DNA of 64,000 nucleotides from Hemerocallis citrina (taxonomy: Eukaryota > Streptophyta > Magnoliopsida > Asparagales > Asphodelaceae), in contig CM030358.1 in the NCBI GenBank assembly GCA_017893485.1, positions 147,945,363 through 148,009,362 on the forward strand. The letters run 5' to 3'. Position numbers and translations under genes: made by a program. The notes beneath the pieces were generated by a model. The model saw only the letters and a list, made by a program, of their open reading frames with translations. It was not told where the DNA came from and ran no database searches. Below are positions 33,977 through 45,300 of this stretch, in pieces; position 1 is the stretch's first letter; each line of letters begins with the position of its first letter.

Positions 33977-34964
33977 AACTCAACCAAGGATGATATGTCT
34001 ATTGAGTATTCGTTATGCAGTGTCGTTTGGAGAAACTTACCAGGTTCACTTGGGCATGCACTAGATTTTATTCAGGTTAGCAATATGAATGCGAGGTGCA
34101 GATAGGGTAATTGGGTTATTGGTTCGTCAGACATTAAGCAAGATTTCATTGATATCTATTTGGTTGGTTGTGAGTTTGGCCATTTTATGTTTACCTTAGC
34201 AATTACTACATGTTGTGTGGCCTTCTGAAGATTGCAGTTGTAGGTCATTAATCAAAATGCCAATACTGCTCCTGAATGCTGCAGTTCCTAAATCATCATT
34301 TACCGCATGGATAAGAAACAGAGAATGGTAGTGACCACTAAGAAACATGAGAGCTTTCAGGATAAAAAAGATAGGCCTTCTCTGTTCCACTTGACCTTAT
34401 TAACAGAGATAAAGACTCTGATCAACACTATCTAGCTAGTGTAAATTATCTTGCAATAGTTACCAATATCCGAGATTCCAATGTGTCCATACAATCACAC
34501 ACTTGTAAAACATTTTAGTTTAACGAACAGTGTATGCATAAGGAACCGGCAAGTGACAACGCTACCTGTAAGGATTTGTTGATCTAAGCATGTATCTTCA
34601 AAACAATGCTTCAGTCATATTATAGTTTTTGCAAATTCTGAGATCCCAAAGCTTGGTTCATTTCTGGCTCATATACACTTGAATTTGTCTTGCGCCAGCA
34701 TATAAGAAGAAAAACAGTAAGGGGAGAGAAACTATTGGATTTGGCCATGATGCCAGGACTACTTGAATTTTCATTTTTTGATGCATGGAAAATTCAATAG
34801 CCTCCTCCTTATATGCCACAGCCAAAAAAACCAAACTTTAAAAAAAAAAAAAAAAAAAATTTATTCAAGAAACCCCAAAAAATGAACCAAGCCTTCGGAA
34901 TTTTCAGGACCCTCGACACCATAAAGGAAACAAAGCCTCTCTAGATTTCGCAAAAAAATCAAGG
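33977..34964. repeat. 988-bp direct duplication, copy 1
   Basis: It runs from AACTCAACCAAGGATGAT to AAAAAATCAAGG and matches 38149-39136 with few substitutions plus changes in a poly-A stretch near 34840. It is non-coding as far as I can tell: the only shared ORF (minus strand, starting MEQRRP) is short and has no known domain. Confidence 0.92.
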
Positions 34965-37165
34965 GTCGGGTGTAAAGAAGTTAGTGGGTCTTCGTTGTCT
35001 TCTACCACGTTGTGGAGTAGCCTGTGTTAGACCGGACAACGAGATATTCTCCTCTTCTTGAATCTCACCTCCAACTTGTTGTTGTATACCCTTCCCTTCA
35101 ATCTCAGCCCCTACTTGTTCTTCGTGTTCTGATTCGCTTTGAGGTTGATGTGGGGGCCTTCGAACAACTCTCTTTCGTCGGACACCAGAACGGCCGCTCG
35201 TTCGATGTGTGGGAGTCCTTAGTATTGCATCTAATGTTGCTCCCTTTCCCACAAGATCGGCTTGTGCACGGCAACATGTAATCATCTCCCGTATGGTTTC
35301 CTTCGTCTGATCGGTGACGTTGCTATTCAACACAGTTGCACATTTCTTTGCAATAGCCAAAGTCTGGCTCAACTGACAATCATGAAAAGTTGAAAGATTA
35401 TGGTACTTATATATACACATACATCTATAAAAACAAATTTTTATATAAACTTAAAAAAAATAAAACGAAACTTTAAAACTTACAAATTTCCGAACAGTGG
35501 ATCCCTTTGGTTGGTACATCGGTAACTTCATGGAATGTTGATCTGCTGGTTCGGTCCCTGGTCGACGGATCGGGACTACCACTCCAGCAGGAGTCTGCAA
35601 CGTCGGAGAGATATACCGTCTAGTCACTCTCTCGTACCAAGCCATGTACACCCCATGCACCGAGAGGTCAAACGGAGGAATGTCACTGATGATTTCATCG
35701 AACCGGTGTACATTCCATCTCTGAACATACGTAGAGAAGCAAGCGGCCCAATTGTGTCCGGGGATTCGACCCATTCCTGTAATATTGTGCATCTCTGCAT
35801 TGAATGGCTCGGCAACCGGAATCCTTTGGTGAAGACCAAACTAGCGTAGCACTCTATCGGGGTAGTAGAACTCGACAATCCCAAAGTTGATTAAAGGTGC
35901 TTTCGTGAGCCACAAATCATGTCTGTACGTGCAATTAGGCAGCAGTCGAAGTACACGATCCTCCGTGTAAGGAAGCCATACGACACAGTCAACTGCCAAC
36001 CTATCCAAGTCATCGCGGTAGTACGTTAAGCACCTGTTGGGGTTGGCTATCCATGTAAGTTTGCCGGTCCAGTAAATACCGATAGGAGGTAGCATGTCCA
36101 CGTCATCGGGAAGAAGTATCCAGTGCGGAGATTGGATCCGTACTATGGGCCGACCGACGTGAATGCGCTCCCAACTCCAGATTTGAAGTAAAATCATAGG
36201 CCCATTCATCTGCACTGAACCTATATTGGCCAAACACAAACTCCGGTACAGTGATGACAGTACGGCACTACCCCAACTGTAACGGCTAACGTTTCCTAGA
36301 TCGGCGATTAGTGGCAAGAACATCAACGAGACGCTATTTCCTGACGAATTTGGAAACAATACAATGCCGAATAGTGTGAGAATGTAGGCCCTACAATAGC
36401 ACTCCACCTCCGCCGCAGTTGAACCTACATTCAATTTATTCTTAAAGGTGTCCTTCAACCACTTCAAATGAATAAATTTACCATTAATCGCACCGGCTTC
36501 AACTTCGACACCTAAGTACTCCTCGACTATATAAACCGGGTCGAAGTCCATTGTACCTGTGACTGCCTCTCCATCGATTTGAAGCCCGGTAATTATGGAA
36601 ACGTCCTGCAGAGTGACTGTCATCTCCCCAACTGGCAGATGAAAGGAGTGTCTCAGGCCTCTATCTTTCAAGAAGTGCTTCCAAAAGAGGTCGATCGCAC
36701 TTGATGGAGCTCATCCTACCAATGTCGTAGAACCCACAGTCTCTTAGTATCTCGTGTATCTGTGGGTGCATAGGTAGTGGATGACCAGTCCTAAAGCGGC
36801 ACTTCGTAGCTTCACCGTTCTACACATTCTGTGATCGATGCAACGGTTGAAGAGTGAGGAGTGAAGGGTCGAGGGGTCCTGGGCCTCCAGAAGGAATATA
36901 CGATGATGAAGGGACTGAAGAAGAAGTGCCCGCCTCATTTGGATTGATTTGAACCTACATAACAATAACATTTACATCAATGGACCGAAATTTCATATAA
37001 TTCTATTAGAATCAACAATTAATTACTTACATTAGTACCCTCGGTACGAGCACGACCACGACCACGATCACGTCCACCGCGAGTACGTGCTCCATCGCCA
37101 GTTCGCCACGTGGAGGTCTACTACTTTCTCCTTCCTCCATGTTTCCCATTGTGCGTGCCATTTAC
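34959..37165 (-). pseudogene. Plant mobile domain (MAIN-like) gene, broken
   Basis: Minus-strand exons: a first exon near 37165-37035 (MARTMGNMEEGESSRPPRG, then an Arg/Gly-rich run), a second from about 36957 to 35841 with MHPQIHEILRDCGFYDI and GEMTVTLQDVSIITGLQIDG (the core of the plant mobile domain, PF10536), a third at 35792-35475 (GMGRIPGHNWAACF) and a last to 34959 with a basic, Arg-rich tail. Plant mobile domain proteins are transposon-derived or domesticated (MAIN/MAIL1); the roles of most copies are unknown. A stop and a frameshift lie together near 36640-36660 and another stop near 36823. The reading frame ends at a TGA created inside the duplicated segment. Confidence 0.8.
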
Positions 37166-37943
37166 AATAAAATACAAATCGTACAACTTCAACAAAATTG
37201 TTATTAACTACACATAACCTAGATATCAAAACCAACATTAACAACAATTGCTATATAACAATGCCATTTGTTACTCTACTTGTTTTTTTCATTTTCTAAT
37301 TAAAACTAAATTAAACAACAATGGCTACTCTACATTGTCAAGAAAATCACCAACATTGTCATTTACATGACCAATATCGTCAACAAAATTGCCATTTCCT
37401 ACTCTACATGTTTTTTTTTTAATTTTCTAATTAGACCTAAAATGAACAACATTTGCTACTCTACATTGTCAACAACAATTGGCATTTGCTACTCTACATT
37501 GTCAACAATAACACAAATTCAACTAAGCATCTTCACAATAACCCAAAATTAACACAAAATTTGCTTAGCAAAAGCTTGATAAATATACCGTTCGAGTAAG
37601 AGATTCCAAAGCTTGATAGTGACAATGTAGAGTACTTCTAGATCCTTCAACCAAGATCTTCCCCCACCGAAGACGAAATTAAACGAGATCTAAGATATTG
37701 GGATTTAGGGTTTAAAGAAAGATCCAAATTTGGGGAAAAGATGGGGGAAATCGAGTAACGATGAGAGAAGACTAGGTTTGGGGGAGTGAATCGATCAATT
37801 AGAGGGGAAATCGACCAAGAGAATAACTAGGGCGGCGGCGATGGGTTTCATTGAGGAAAATTTCGAAGAAGACGAAAGTAGAGAAAAGAATAAAGAAGAG
37901 AAGAAGAAGAAAGAAAAGATGTGAAATAACACTCCCAATCAAC
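37166..37943. other. Flank of the MAIN-like gene, no gene seen
   Basis: AT-rich sequence with repeated CATTTGCTACTCTACATTGTC blocks near 37320, 37450 and 37485, then purine-rich DNA. It is probably the upstream part of the plant-mobile-domain element. Confidence 0.4.
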
Positions 37944-38039
37944 AGTTATTTTTCACGCGGTCTTTCAAAGACCGAGTCTTACTCTTCGATTTTTCGAAGT
38001 GGAAGACTCGGTCTTTGAAAGACCACGTGAAAAATAACT
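37944..38039. repeat. 96-bp near-perfect hairpin
   Basis: AGTTATTTTTCACG at the left pairs with CGTGAAAAATAACT at the right, and GGTCTTTCAAAGACCGAGTC pairs inward to a short loop around TTCGATTTTTCGAA. Further partial copies (TTTCAAAGACCGAGTG) follow to 38068. It marks one end of the sequence between the two 988-bp copies. Confidence 0.85.
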
Positions 38040-38148
38040 ACACTCGGTGTTTCAAAGACCGAGTGGGATGGTTTGAGAATTAAAAAAAAAGTAGGACGGT
38101 TTGGGAAAAACTTTCCAAAAGTGGGACAGTTTGGGAAAAAATTCGTAA

Positions 38149-39136
38149 AACTCAACCAAGGATGATCTGTCTATTGAGTATTCGTTATGCAGTGTCGTCT
38201 GGAGAAACTTACCAGGTTCACTTGGGCATGCACTAGATTATATTCAGGTAAGCAATCTGAATGCGAGGTGCAGATAGGGTAATTGGGTTATTGGTTCGTC
38301 AGACATTAAGCAAGATTTCATTGATATCTATTTGGTTGGTTGTGGGTTTGGCCATTTTATGTTTACCTTAGCAATTACTACATGTTGTGTGGCCTTCTGA
38401 AGATTGCAGTTGTAGGTCATTAATCAAAATGCCAATACTGCTCCTGAATGCTGCAGTTCCTAAATCATCACATACCGCATGGATAAGAAACAGAGAATGG
38501 TAGCGACCACTAAGAAACATGAGAGCTTTCAGGATAAAAAACATAGGCCTTCTCTGTTCCACTTGACCCTATTAACAGAGATAAAGACTCTGATCAACAC
38601 CATCTAGCTAGTGTAAATTATCTTGCAATAGTTACCAATATCCGAGATTGCAATGCGTCCATACAGTCACACACTTGTAAAACATTTTAGTTTAACGAAC
38701 AGTGTGTGCATAAGGAACCGGCAAGTGACAACGCTACCTGTAAGGATTTGTTGATCTAATCATGTATCTTCAAAACAATGCTTCAGTCATATTATAGTTT
38801 TTGCAAATTCTGAGATCCCAAAGCTTGGTTCATTTCTGGCTCATATACACTTGAATTTGTCTTGCGCCAGCATGTAAGAAGAAAAACAGTAAGGGGAGAG
38901 AAACTATTGGATTTGGCCATGATGCCAGAACTACTTGAATTTTCATTTTTTGATGCATGGAAAATTCAATAGCCTCCTCCTTATATGCCACAGCCAAAAA
39001 AACCAATTTTTTTTAAAAAAATTTAATTTAATTTTATTCAAGAAACCCCAAAAATGAACCAAGCCTTCGGAATTTTCAGGACCCTCGACACCATAAAGGA
39101 AACAAAGCCTCTCCAGATTTCGCAAAAAAATCAAGG
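38149..39136. repeat. 988-bp direct duplication, copy 2
   Basis: Partner of 33977-34964. It lies just downstream of the NPR1-like stop codon and its right end continues into GTGGATACAG, the likely 3' UTR of that gene, so this copy is probably the original location. Confidence 0.9.
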
Positions 39137-39397
39137 TGGATACAGAAATAACATTACTATTAACATAAATATTCTAGCAGTTATATCAACATATTCATCA
39201 TGTCCCAAACCAAGGAAAATTAGCAGGAAAGCTACAAGCCTACAACACCTTCAAAGCCTCAAACATTATACGGCCCCATGCAACTGCCATTTTCTTCTAA
39301 CATAAAGGAGTGAATTATGTACAATGGTAAATGACTATATATTCATGGCAGCAGTTCTAAATCTAAAGCTACACTTGTGCCGAGGAATGGTGATCAC

Positions 39398-42300
39398 CTA
39401 AGATTTCCTCGCAGATTTTGTCCGGACCCTTCCTGTTGGTTTTGATGATGAAACAGACCTACCATCAAGTTCTTCCTTGTCATGAAGAAACGCCATCATA
39501 ATTTCTTCTTGAAGCTCTAGGTATCTCTTCGTTCGCCCCTCGTTGGTGTTGTCCATGCAATTAGAGATATCTGGGCAATCATCATCGACTAACTTGCTGA
39601 GAACCTCATAACAACGAGGGAAGTAGCGCTTTCCAATGTCCACTGTCCAAAAAAAAAAATATTCAGTGGGTGCCTCATTCAGAATCATTAAATTTCCATG
39701 CATATAATTAACTATTAGAAGTTACAAGATCTACTTGGGGGTGTTTGGTAGTGTGTATTTGCATTGCAATTGCAACTGCAATTGTACAACTACAATTACA
39801 GTTGCAGTTGCAACCGATGTTGCAATTGCAAAGTTTGGATGAAATGTATCAAGGTAGTATGTGCAAGTAAAAAATGCAACCATAAAGTTAACTAGCCAAA
39901 CATTGCAACAAGACCTCGTTGCAATTGAGTTGCAAAGTGAGATATAGTTGCAATGGATTTGGGTGGTGCCAAACACCCCCTTAATTATTCATTTTATAAC
40001 AACTAGCTTTGACACGCTTGCATTCAACCATATTGTAACATTCACACTTTCTCCTGGGCACATATGGAAGCTTGTACAATCCTTAATGTGTGTTCATTAA
40101 ATCCTTATAAAAGCTGTAGGCGTACATATCAGAATGTTTTCACAACTGGATACAGATGGATACTTTATTATGGAATGGTGTATGTACTAAAATTCTCCAG
40201 CTATGATGCACACATGTTATGGGGGTAAATAAATCAATCACATTCACTAGTATCAAGAGTAAAAGGGCGTGCAATGGGAGTAAATAAATAAATCAATTCA
40301 CTAGAATCAAGAGTTAAAGGATAGAAAAGTGCAAGAGTAAAAGGATAGGTAAGGGGAGTTTTGGATTTGGACAAAGGATGGGCAGAAAGGCACTTCTTAC
40401 CATGGGAATCTACAATGCACAAACACTGCAAAAGGGGTCTTGCACTCGTATTAAAGACAAATCAGATACTAATACTAACAAGATTTTTTCTTGACATCTA
40501 TTAGACATGCTACATCTTCATACAGATCAATATCCGGCCTAAAGTGATGTGTTTGACCTGTCTCAGCAATAGTCCTCACCATTATCATAGTGGTTGCATA
40601 TTCATTGGGTGTCAAGAACAAGAGAGAGGCATGTCATAAATAGGCGTGGAAAAGACAGTAGGATCAGAGGAAGTTAAACAATGAGAGGGATACTTAAAGG
40701 TTATCACTATACACAGTAGGGATCCCACACATTAGATTAAGTACAAAACAATATACCTTACTGGGTAATAACTTTATGATCGAAGTTAGCTGTGGTTATT
40801 GCCTCTATTTATTGTCTGTTTGGTATTGCTTGGCATTGTTGTGGACAAAAAGTGCTTTTGCTGAAAAGCGCTATTACCAAAAAGGTTGTTAGAAAGAATT
40901 ATGTTTAATTCAAAATTTTTCTAGTAAGTAAAAACACTTTTTGAAAAACTCAATGCATCAACGTACCACTTTAGGTGCTTTGAGAAAAAAGCTAAAAATA
41001 GTAGTTTTAGAAAAAGTACTTTTGGATAAACACACTCTAAATTAAGTTTGTCAAACATCTATTTTGAACCTTAAAGAGCACATTCACACCCAAAAGCACT
41101 CTCCAAAAGCAATGCCAAACGGAGCCTTTATGTATCCAATTTTCTGTAAATAAAAAAAGTTTTTTAAAAATTAAAACAAGATACTGATGTAAACTTAACC
41201 CCAAATAGCGAATTTCTAAGGATTTTAAAGGATTAAATTTACCAATACGTAATGCAGATTAAGTTAGAAATTATAACTATTAATTGGTTTGATGGATTTT
41301 CAAGATATGAAATAGTTTAACAAGCTCAATTAAAAGTTCAATCCTATCAATCAACAAAAATACTTAATCGTTCTTAGCATGTAAGATATTCAATAAAGAT
41401 TTGTACACTAATAGGCAAGTAGAACACACTCTCAATATTTGTGGACGGCAGATAAATCAAATAAAATTATAGAGATGATAGATGGTATCACAAATAAATG
41501 AGAAGTTGAAAGAATTTACTAGGGTTGCAGATTTTGTGTAGCTGCGGTGGGGGAGTAGCGAGGTTGTGGGACTTGGCAGTCGACGGCGTCGGCAGCGGCG
41601 GTTGATGGCAGCGATGGTGGCAAAGTCGACGGGGTGGCTGTCGGCAAGTGGGGGGAAAGCCGCAGTCGACGGAAGTTGCTGTGGTGGTTGAAGAGGGGGA
41701 GGAAAGGGGGTGTCGACGATCGAGATGATGGGAAAGTAGTGGTCGGTAAAGGTGAAGGAGGTCGGATTGATGGGAGATCGACGAAGGCTGCCAAGGGTTT
41801 CGATGGTGCTAGAGGTAGCAGTCGACTTCGGGTTCGAGGAAGGAGGGGGTTCTGTGGCAGGCGGGAGGTCGGAGTCGGGTGCGACGAGGAGAGGGGGTTG
41901 AAGGTGGTGGTTGCGGAGGGTGATGGAGGGGTGGCATTGGGTGTGGTGCTTGGGATTGGGTTTCGGGATTCAAGAGGAAGAAGAATAAGATGGTGGAGAA
42001 GAGTGGCTAGGGTTTGGAATTGGAATTAGTGTTTAGGATTTTAATTTGGGAATTTGGGGGTAGTTTTAGAGTTTATCACAAACCCTAAAATTTTATTAGG
42101 ATTTCTCACAAACCCTAATAATTCTCTCAGTTGTCTCACAAGAAAAAGAAGGATGAAGAGTAATAACTAAACACAATAATTCTGTTAATCAAGAATATCA
42201 TATTTTCTCATTATTCTCAAGGTCTATATATAGGCTCAAAACAAATCCAAAATAAATCTCAAACAAATCTAAAACAAATCTCTCAAATCTATCACTCAAA

Positions 42301-45300
42301 TAAATCTCTCAAATAAACTACATATTGCTAAATCTCAAAATAAAATAAAATAGATTTGATGTCCTCATCATTCTCTCCGGGTGGGAGAGGGCTCGATCCA
42401 ATCGAGTCAAAACCAGTGATCCTGTTATGGTGCTCCAAAAGATCTGGATCCAAGCGCGGGAACTTCTCATGATCACTCCAAGTGTAATCCGCCTTCGGCT
42501 TGTTCTTTTACCCCAACAAATACCTATGAATACCACCATCTCTGGTGGAGATTATCTAATCATTTAAAATATTATTCAATTTATCTGTCGGTGTGTAAGT
42601 AATATCAAGTAAAGGGGGAAATGTGAAAATCTCACAATTAGGCTGCAGGGCAGGCTCATCTATAAGAGATTTTTTAAGGTTTAATTTTGGACCTTCACAA
42701 AACCTTCAGGAAGGTCAACGGCATAAGCATTATAATTGATTTTATGCAGAATTTTAAATGGGTATGCAACACGTATATTCAATTTCTTAACGAATCTAAC
42801 TGAAATCCGTTTCGGACAAATCCGAACCATCACTTCGTCACCAACATTAAGAGTTCTAAATTTCCTTCTAGTATCTGCTATTAACTTGTAGTTAAAATTA
42901 TTCTCATTAATTTTCTTGAAAATTACTCTATGCAAGTCATGAATGTGATATGCAAATGCGGATGCAGACTCTAAGTGATGTTGTAATACATGGATAAAAT
43001 CTATTGACTGCCAAGAGACTTAGAAGGAATGAGTGACTCAGGTATATTCAATGGAAGTGATTGGATCGACCGAATATAGTTGAGAGGTTGGTCTTCCTCT
43101 TCTTCATCAAAGTCATCACTTACATGAGATTCATAGGTAAACTCATTGTCGGGCTCATCAGCGATGGCAGCGGTACCCTCTATTATATTGATCCTACTTG
43201 GGCTGGGACAGTTGCCAGCAACATGGCCGTATCCCTTGCATTTATAGCACTTAGTGAGAAGATCAATCTTAGAATAGTCTCTTTCAGTGTCATTATCCGT
43301 ATTGTCATTTCTAAGTGAATAGAGATTTGATGTAGGCTTGCTTGGGTAAGACTTGTTGGGGTACTGAGGAGATGAGTACTTAGGTCTAACGATTAGCATG
43401 AAGCTCAGGGGCAACACTTTGATTTAATTCTACTTTCTCAAGCCTCTGATTGATATTGGCAAGAGTTGCTTAAATGGCAGCTAATATAGTGAAAATATCA
43501 GAATTGTCTATCTCAGTTCGAGGAGGGGCTCGCAGAAGTCTAGGGTTCCTAATTGGGTGGTTTGGGAGGGACAAGAAAGGTTCTTCAGGATCTGTGGGGT
43601 TCGTGTATTTGCTGAAATTTAGAAAAACGTGTCCTAAATGCACCTAAGTTTTTTTTTAAAATTAAAAAATCTGAAGTGATCTAATAGAACGAAAGAAAAA
43701 ACAAAATAAGAAGACTCTAAATGATTCTAAATGAATGCAAAAAAAAAAAAATGATGCCTAAATGATGCAAGAACTAAGGTTTTAAGAACCACTGCTCTGA
43801 TACCAAAATGATGTAAACTTAACCTTATATAGTAAATTTCTAAGAATTTTAAAGGATTAAATTTACCAACACATAATGCATATTAAGTTAGAAATTATAA
43901 CTATTAGTTGGTTTGATAAATTTTCAAAATGTAAAATAGTTTAACAAGCCCAATTAAAAGTTCAATCATATCAATCAACAATAATACTTAATCGTTCTTA
44001 GCATGTAAGATATTCAATAAAGATTTGTACACTAATAGGCAAGTAGAATACACACTCAATATTTGTGGACGACAGATAAATCAAATGATATTATAGAGAT
44101 GATTGATGGTATCACAAATAAATGAGAAGTGAAGAATTTACCGGAGTTGCAGATTGTGTGTAGCTGCAATGGGGGAGCAGCGAGGTTGCGGGACTTGACA
44201 GTCGATGGCGTCGGTTGATGGCAGCGAATCGATGGTGGCAAAGTCGACGGGGTGGTTGTCAGCAAGTGGGGGGGGAGGCTGCAGTTGACGGAAGTTGCTG
44301 TGGTGGTTGAAGAGGGAGAGGAGAGGGGGTGTTGACGGTCGGGATGATGTAGTGGTCGGTGATGGTGAAGGAGGAGGTCGGGTTGATGGGAGATCGACAG
44401 AGGCTGCCAAGGGTTTCGACGGTGCTGGAGGTAGCAGTCGACTTCGTGTTCGAGGAAGGAGGGGGTGCTGCAGCATGGAGGAGTGCGACGAGGAGGGGGG
44501 TTGAAGGTTGCGGAGGGTGATGGAGGGGTGGCGTTGGGTGTGGTGCTTGGAATTGGGTTTCGGGATTCAAGAGGAAGAAGTAGAGGATGGTGGAGAAGAA
44601 GAGGGGCTAGGGTTTGGAGTTGGGATTAGGATTTAGAATTTTAATTTGGGAATTTGCAGGTAGTTTTAGAGTAAATCACAAACCCTAAAATTTTATTAGG
44701 ACTTCTCACAAACTCTAATAATTCTCTCAGTTATTTCACACAATAAAAAAGGGATGAAGAGCAATAAGTCAACACAATAATTTTGTTAATTAAGAATATC
44801 ATATTTTTTCATTATTCTCAAGGCCTGTATATAGGCTCAAAACAAATCCAAAACAAATCTCAAACAAATCTAAAACAAATATCTCAAATAAATCTCAAAT
44901 AAACTACATATTGCTAAACCTCAAAATAAAATAAAACATATTTGATGTCCTCATCAGATTCTTTAAGTAATGGAATTGAAATCACGTTACAGTGCCAGGA
45001 TGCTTGGAGCCCAAAGTCAATAGATCTTATTAATTGGCCACTTGTAATTAGTGTCAGTTTTTACCGTAGTAAACAAAAGCTAGTGGTTGAGATTTGTTTA
45101 TCGATTGAGTTGGCCAAGTGTCCAAGTGAACTTCTCTAAAATTAATCTCTTTTCTATGATTTTCGTCCTCTTTTTACTGTGGACTAAATCTTCATATGCT
45201 TAACATTACTCAGGAGTCTACTCTTTATTTACTATCCTAGCAAGTTTATGCACAGGAAATGTAATCTTATTATTGTCCTGGAACAAAATATTGAAATACA

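Larger units (their letters stand above)
41185..44956 (-). mobile_element. Chromovirus-type gypsy element, internally deleted, in NPR1-like intron 3
   Basis: Direct LTRs 41185-42370 and 43809-44956 start TGATGTAAACTTAACC and end GTCCTCATCA. The flanks are GATAC and GATTC, a 5-bp duplication with one change. The minus strand beside the right LTR reads TGGTATCAGAGCAGTGG, a primer site for initiator tRNA-Met. Only 1.4 kb remains inside: part of gag and the end of integrase. The LTRs are clearly diverged, so it is old. RT and most of integrase are gone and it cannot move by itself. The LTR ORFs are shadows. Confidence 0.88.

Noticed and set aside
34196..34390. ORF starting MEQRRP conserved between the two 988-bp copies
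   Set aside because: It is conserved only because the whole segment is duplicated; no domain or start context supports a gene.
33977..39136. A possible LTR retrotransposon bounded by 988-bp direct repeats
   Set aside because: The repeats lack TG...CA ends, a primer site, a polypurine tract and a target duplication, and the enclosed gene is a plant mobile domain gene with introns.
41560..41830. Isolated CAGTCGAC sites near 41577, 41660 and 41820 as members of the paired module
   Set aside because: They are single, in GC-rich LTR sequence, and lack a partner at 19-22 bp.
41519..42029. Long ORFs in both strands near the chromovirus left LTR, repeated near 44138-44570
   Set aside because: They lie in the two LTRs and are low-complexity Ser/Pro/Thr or Gly/Val/Arg strings.
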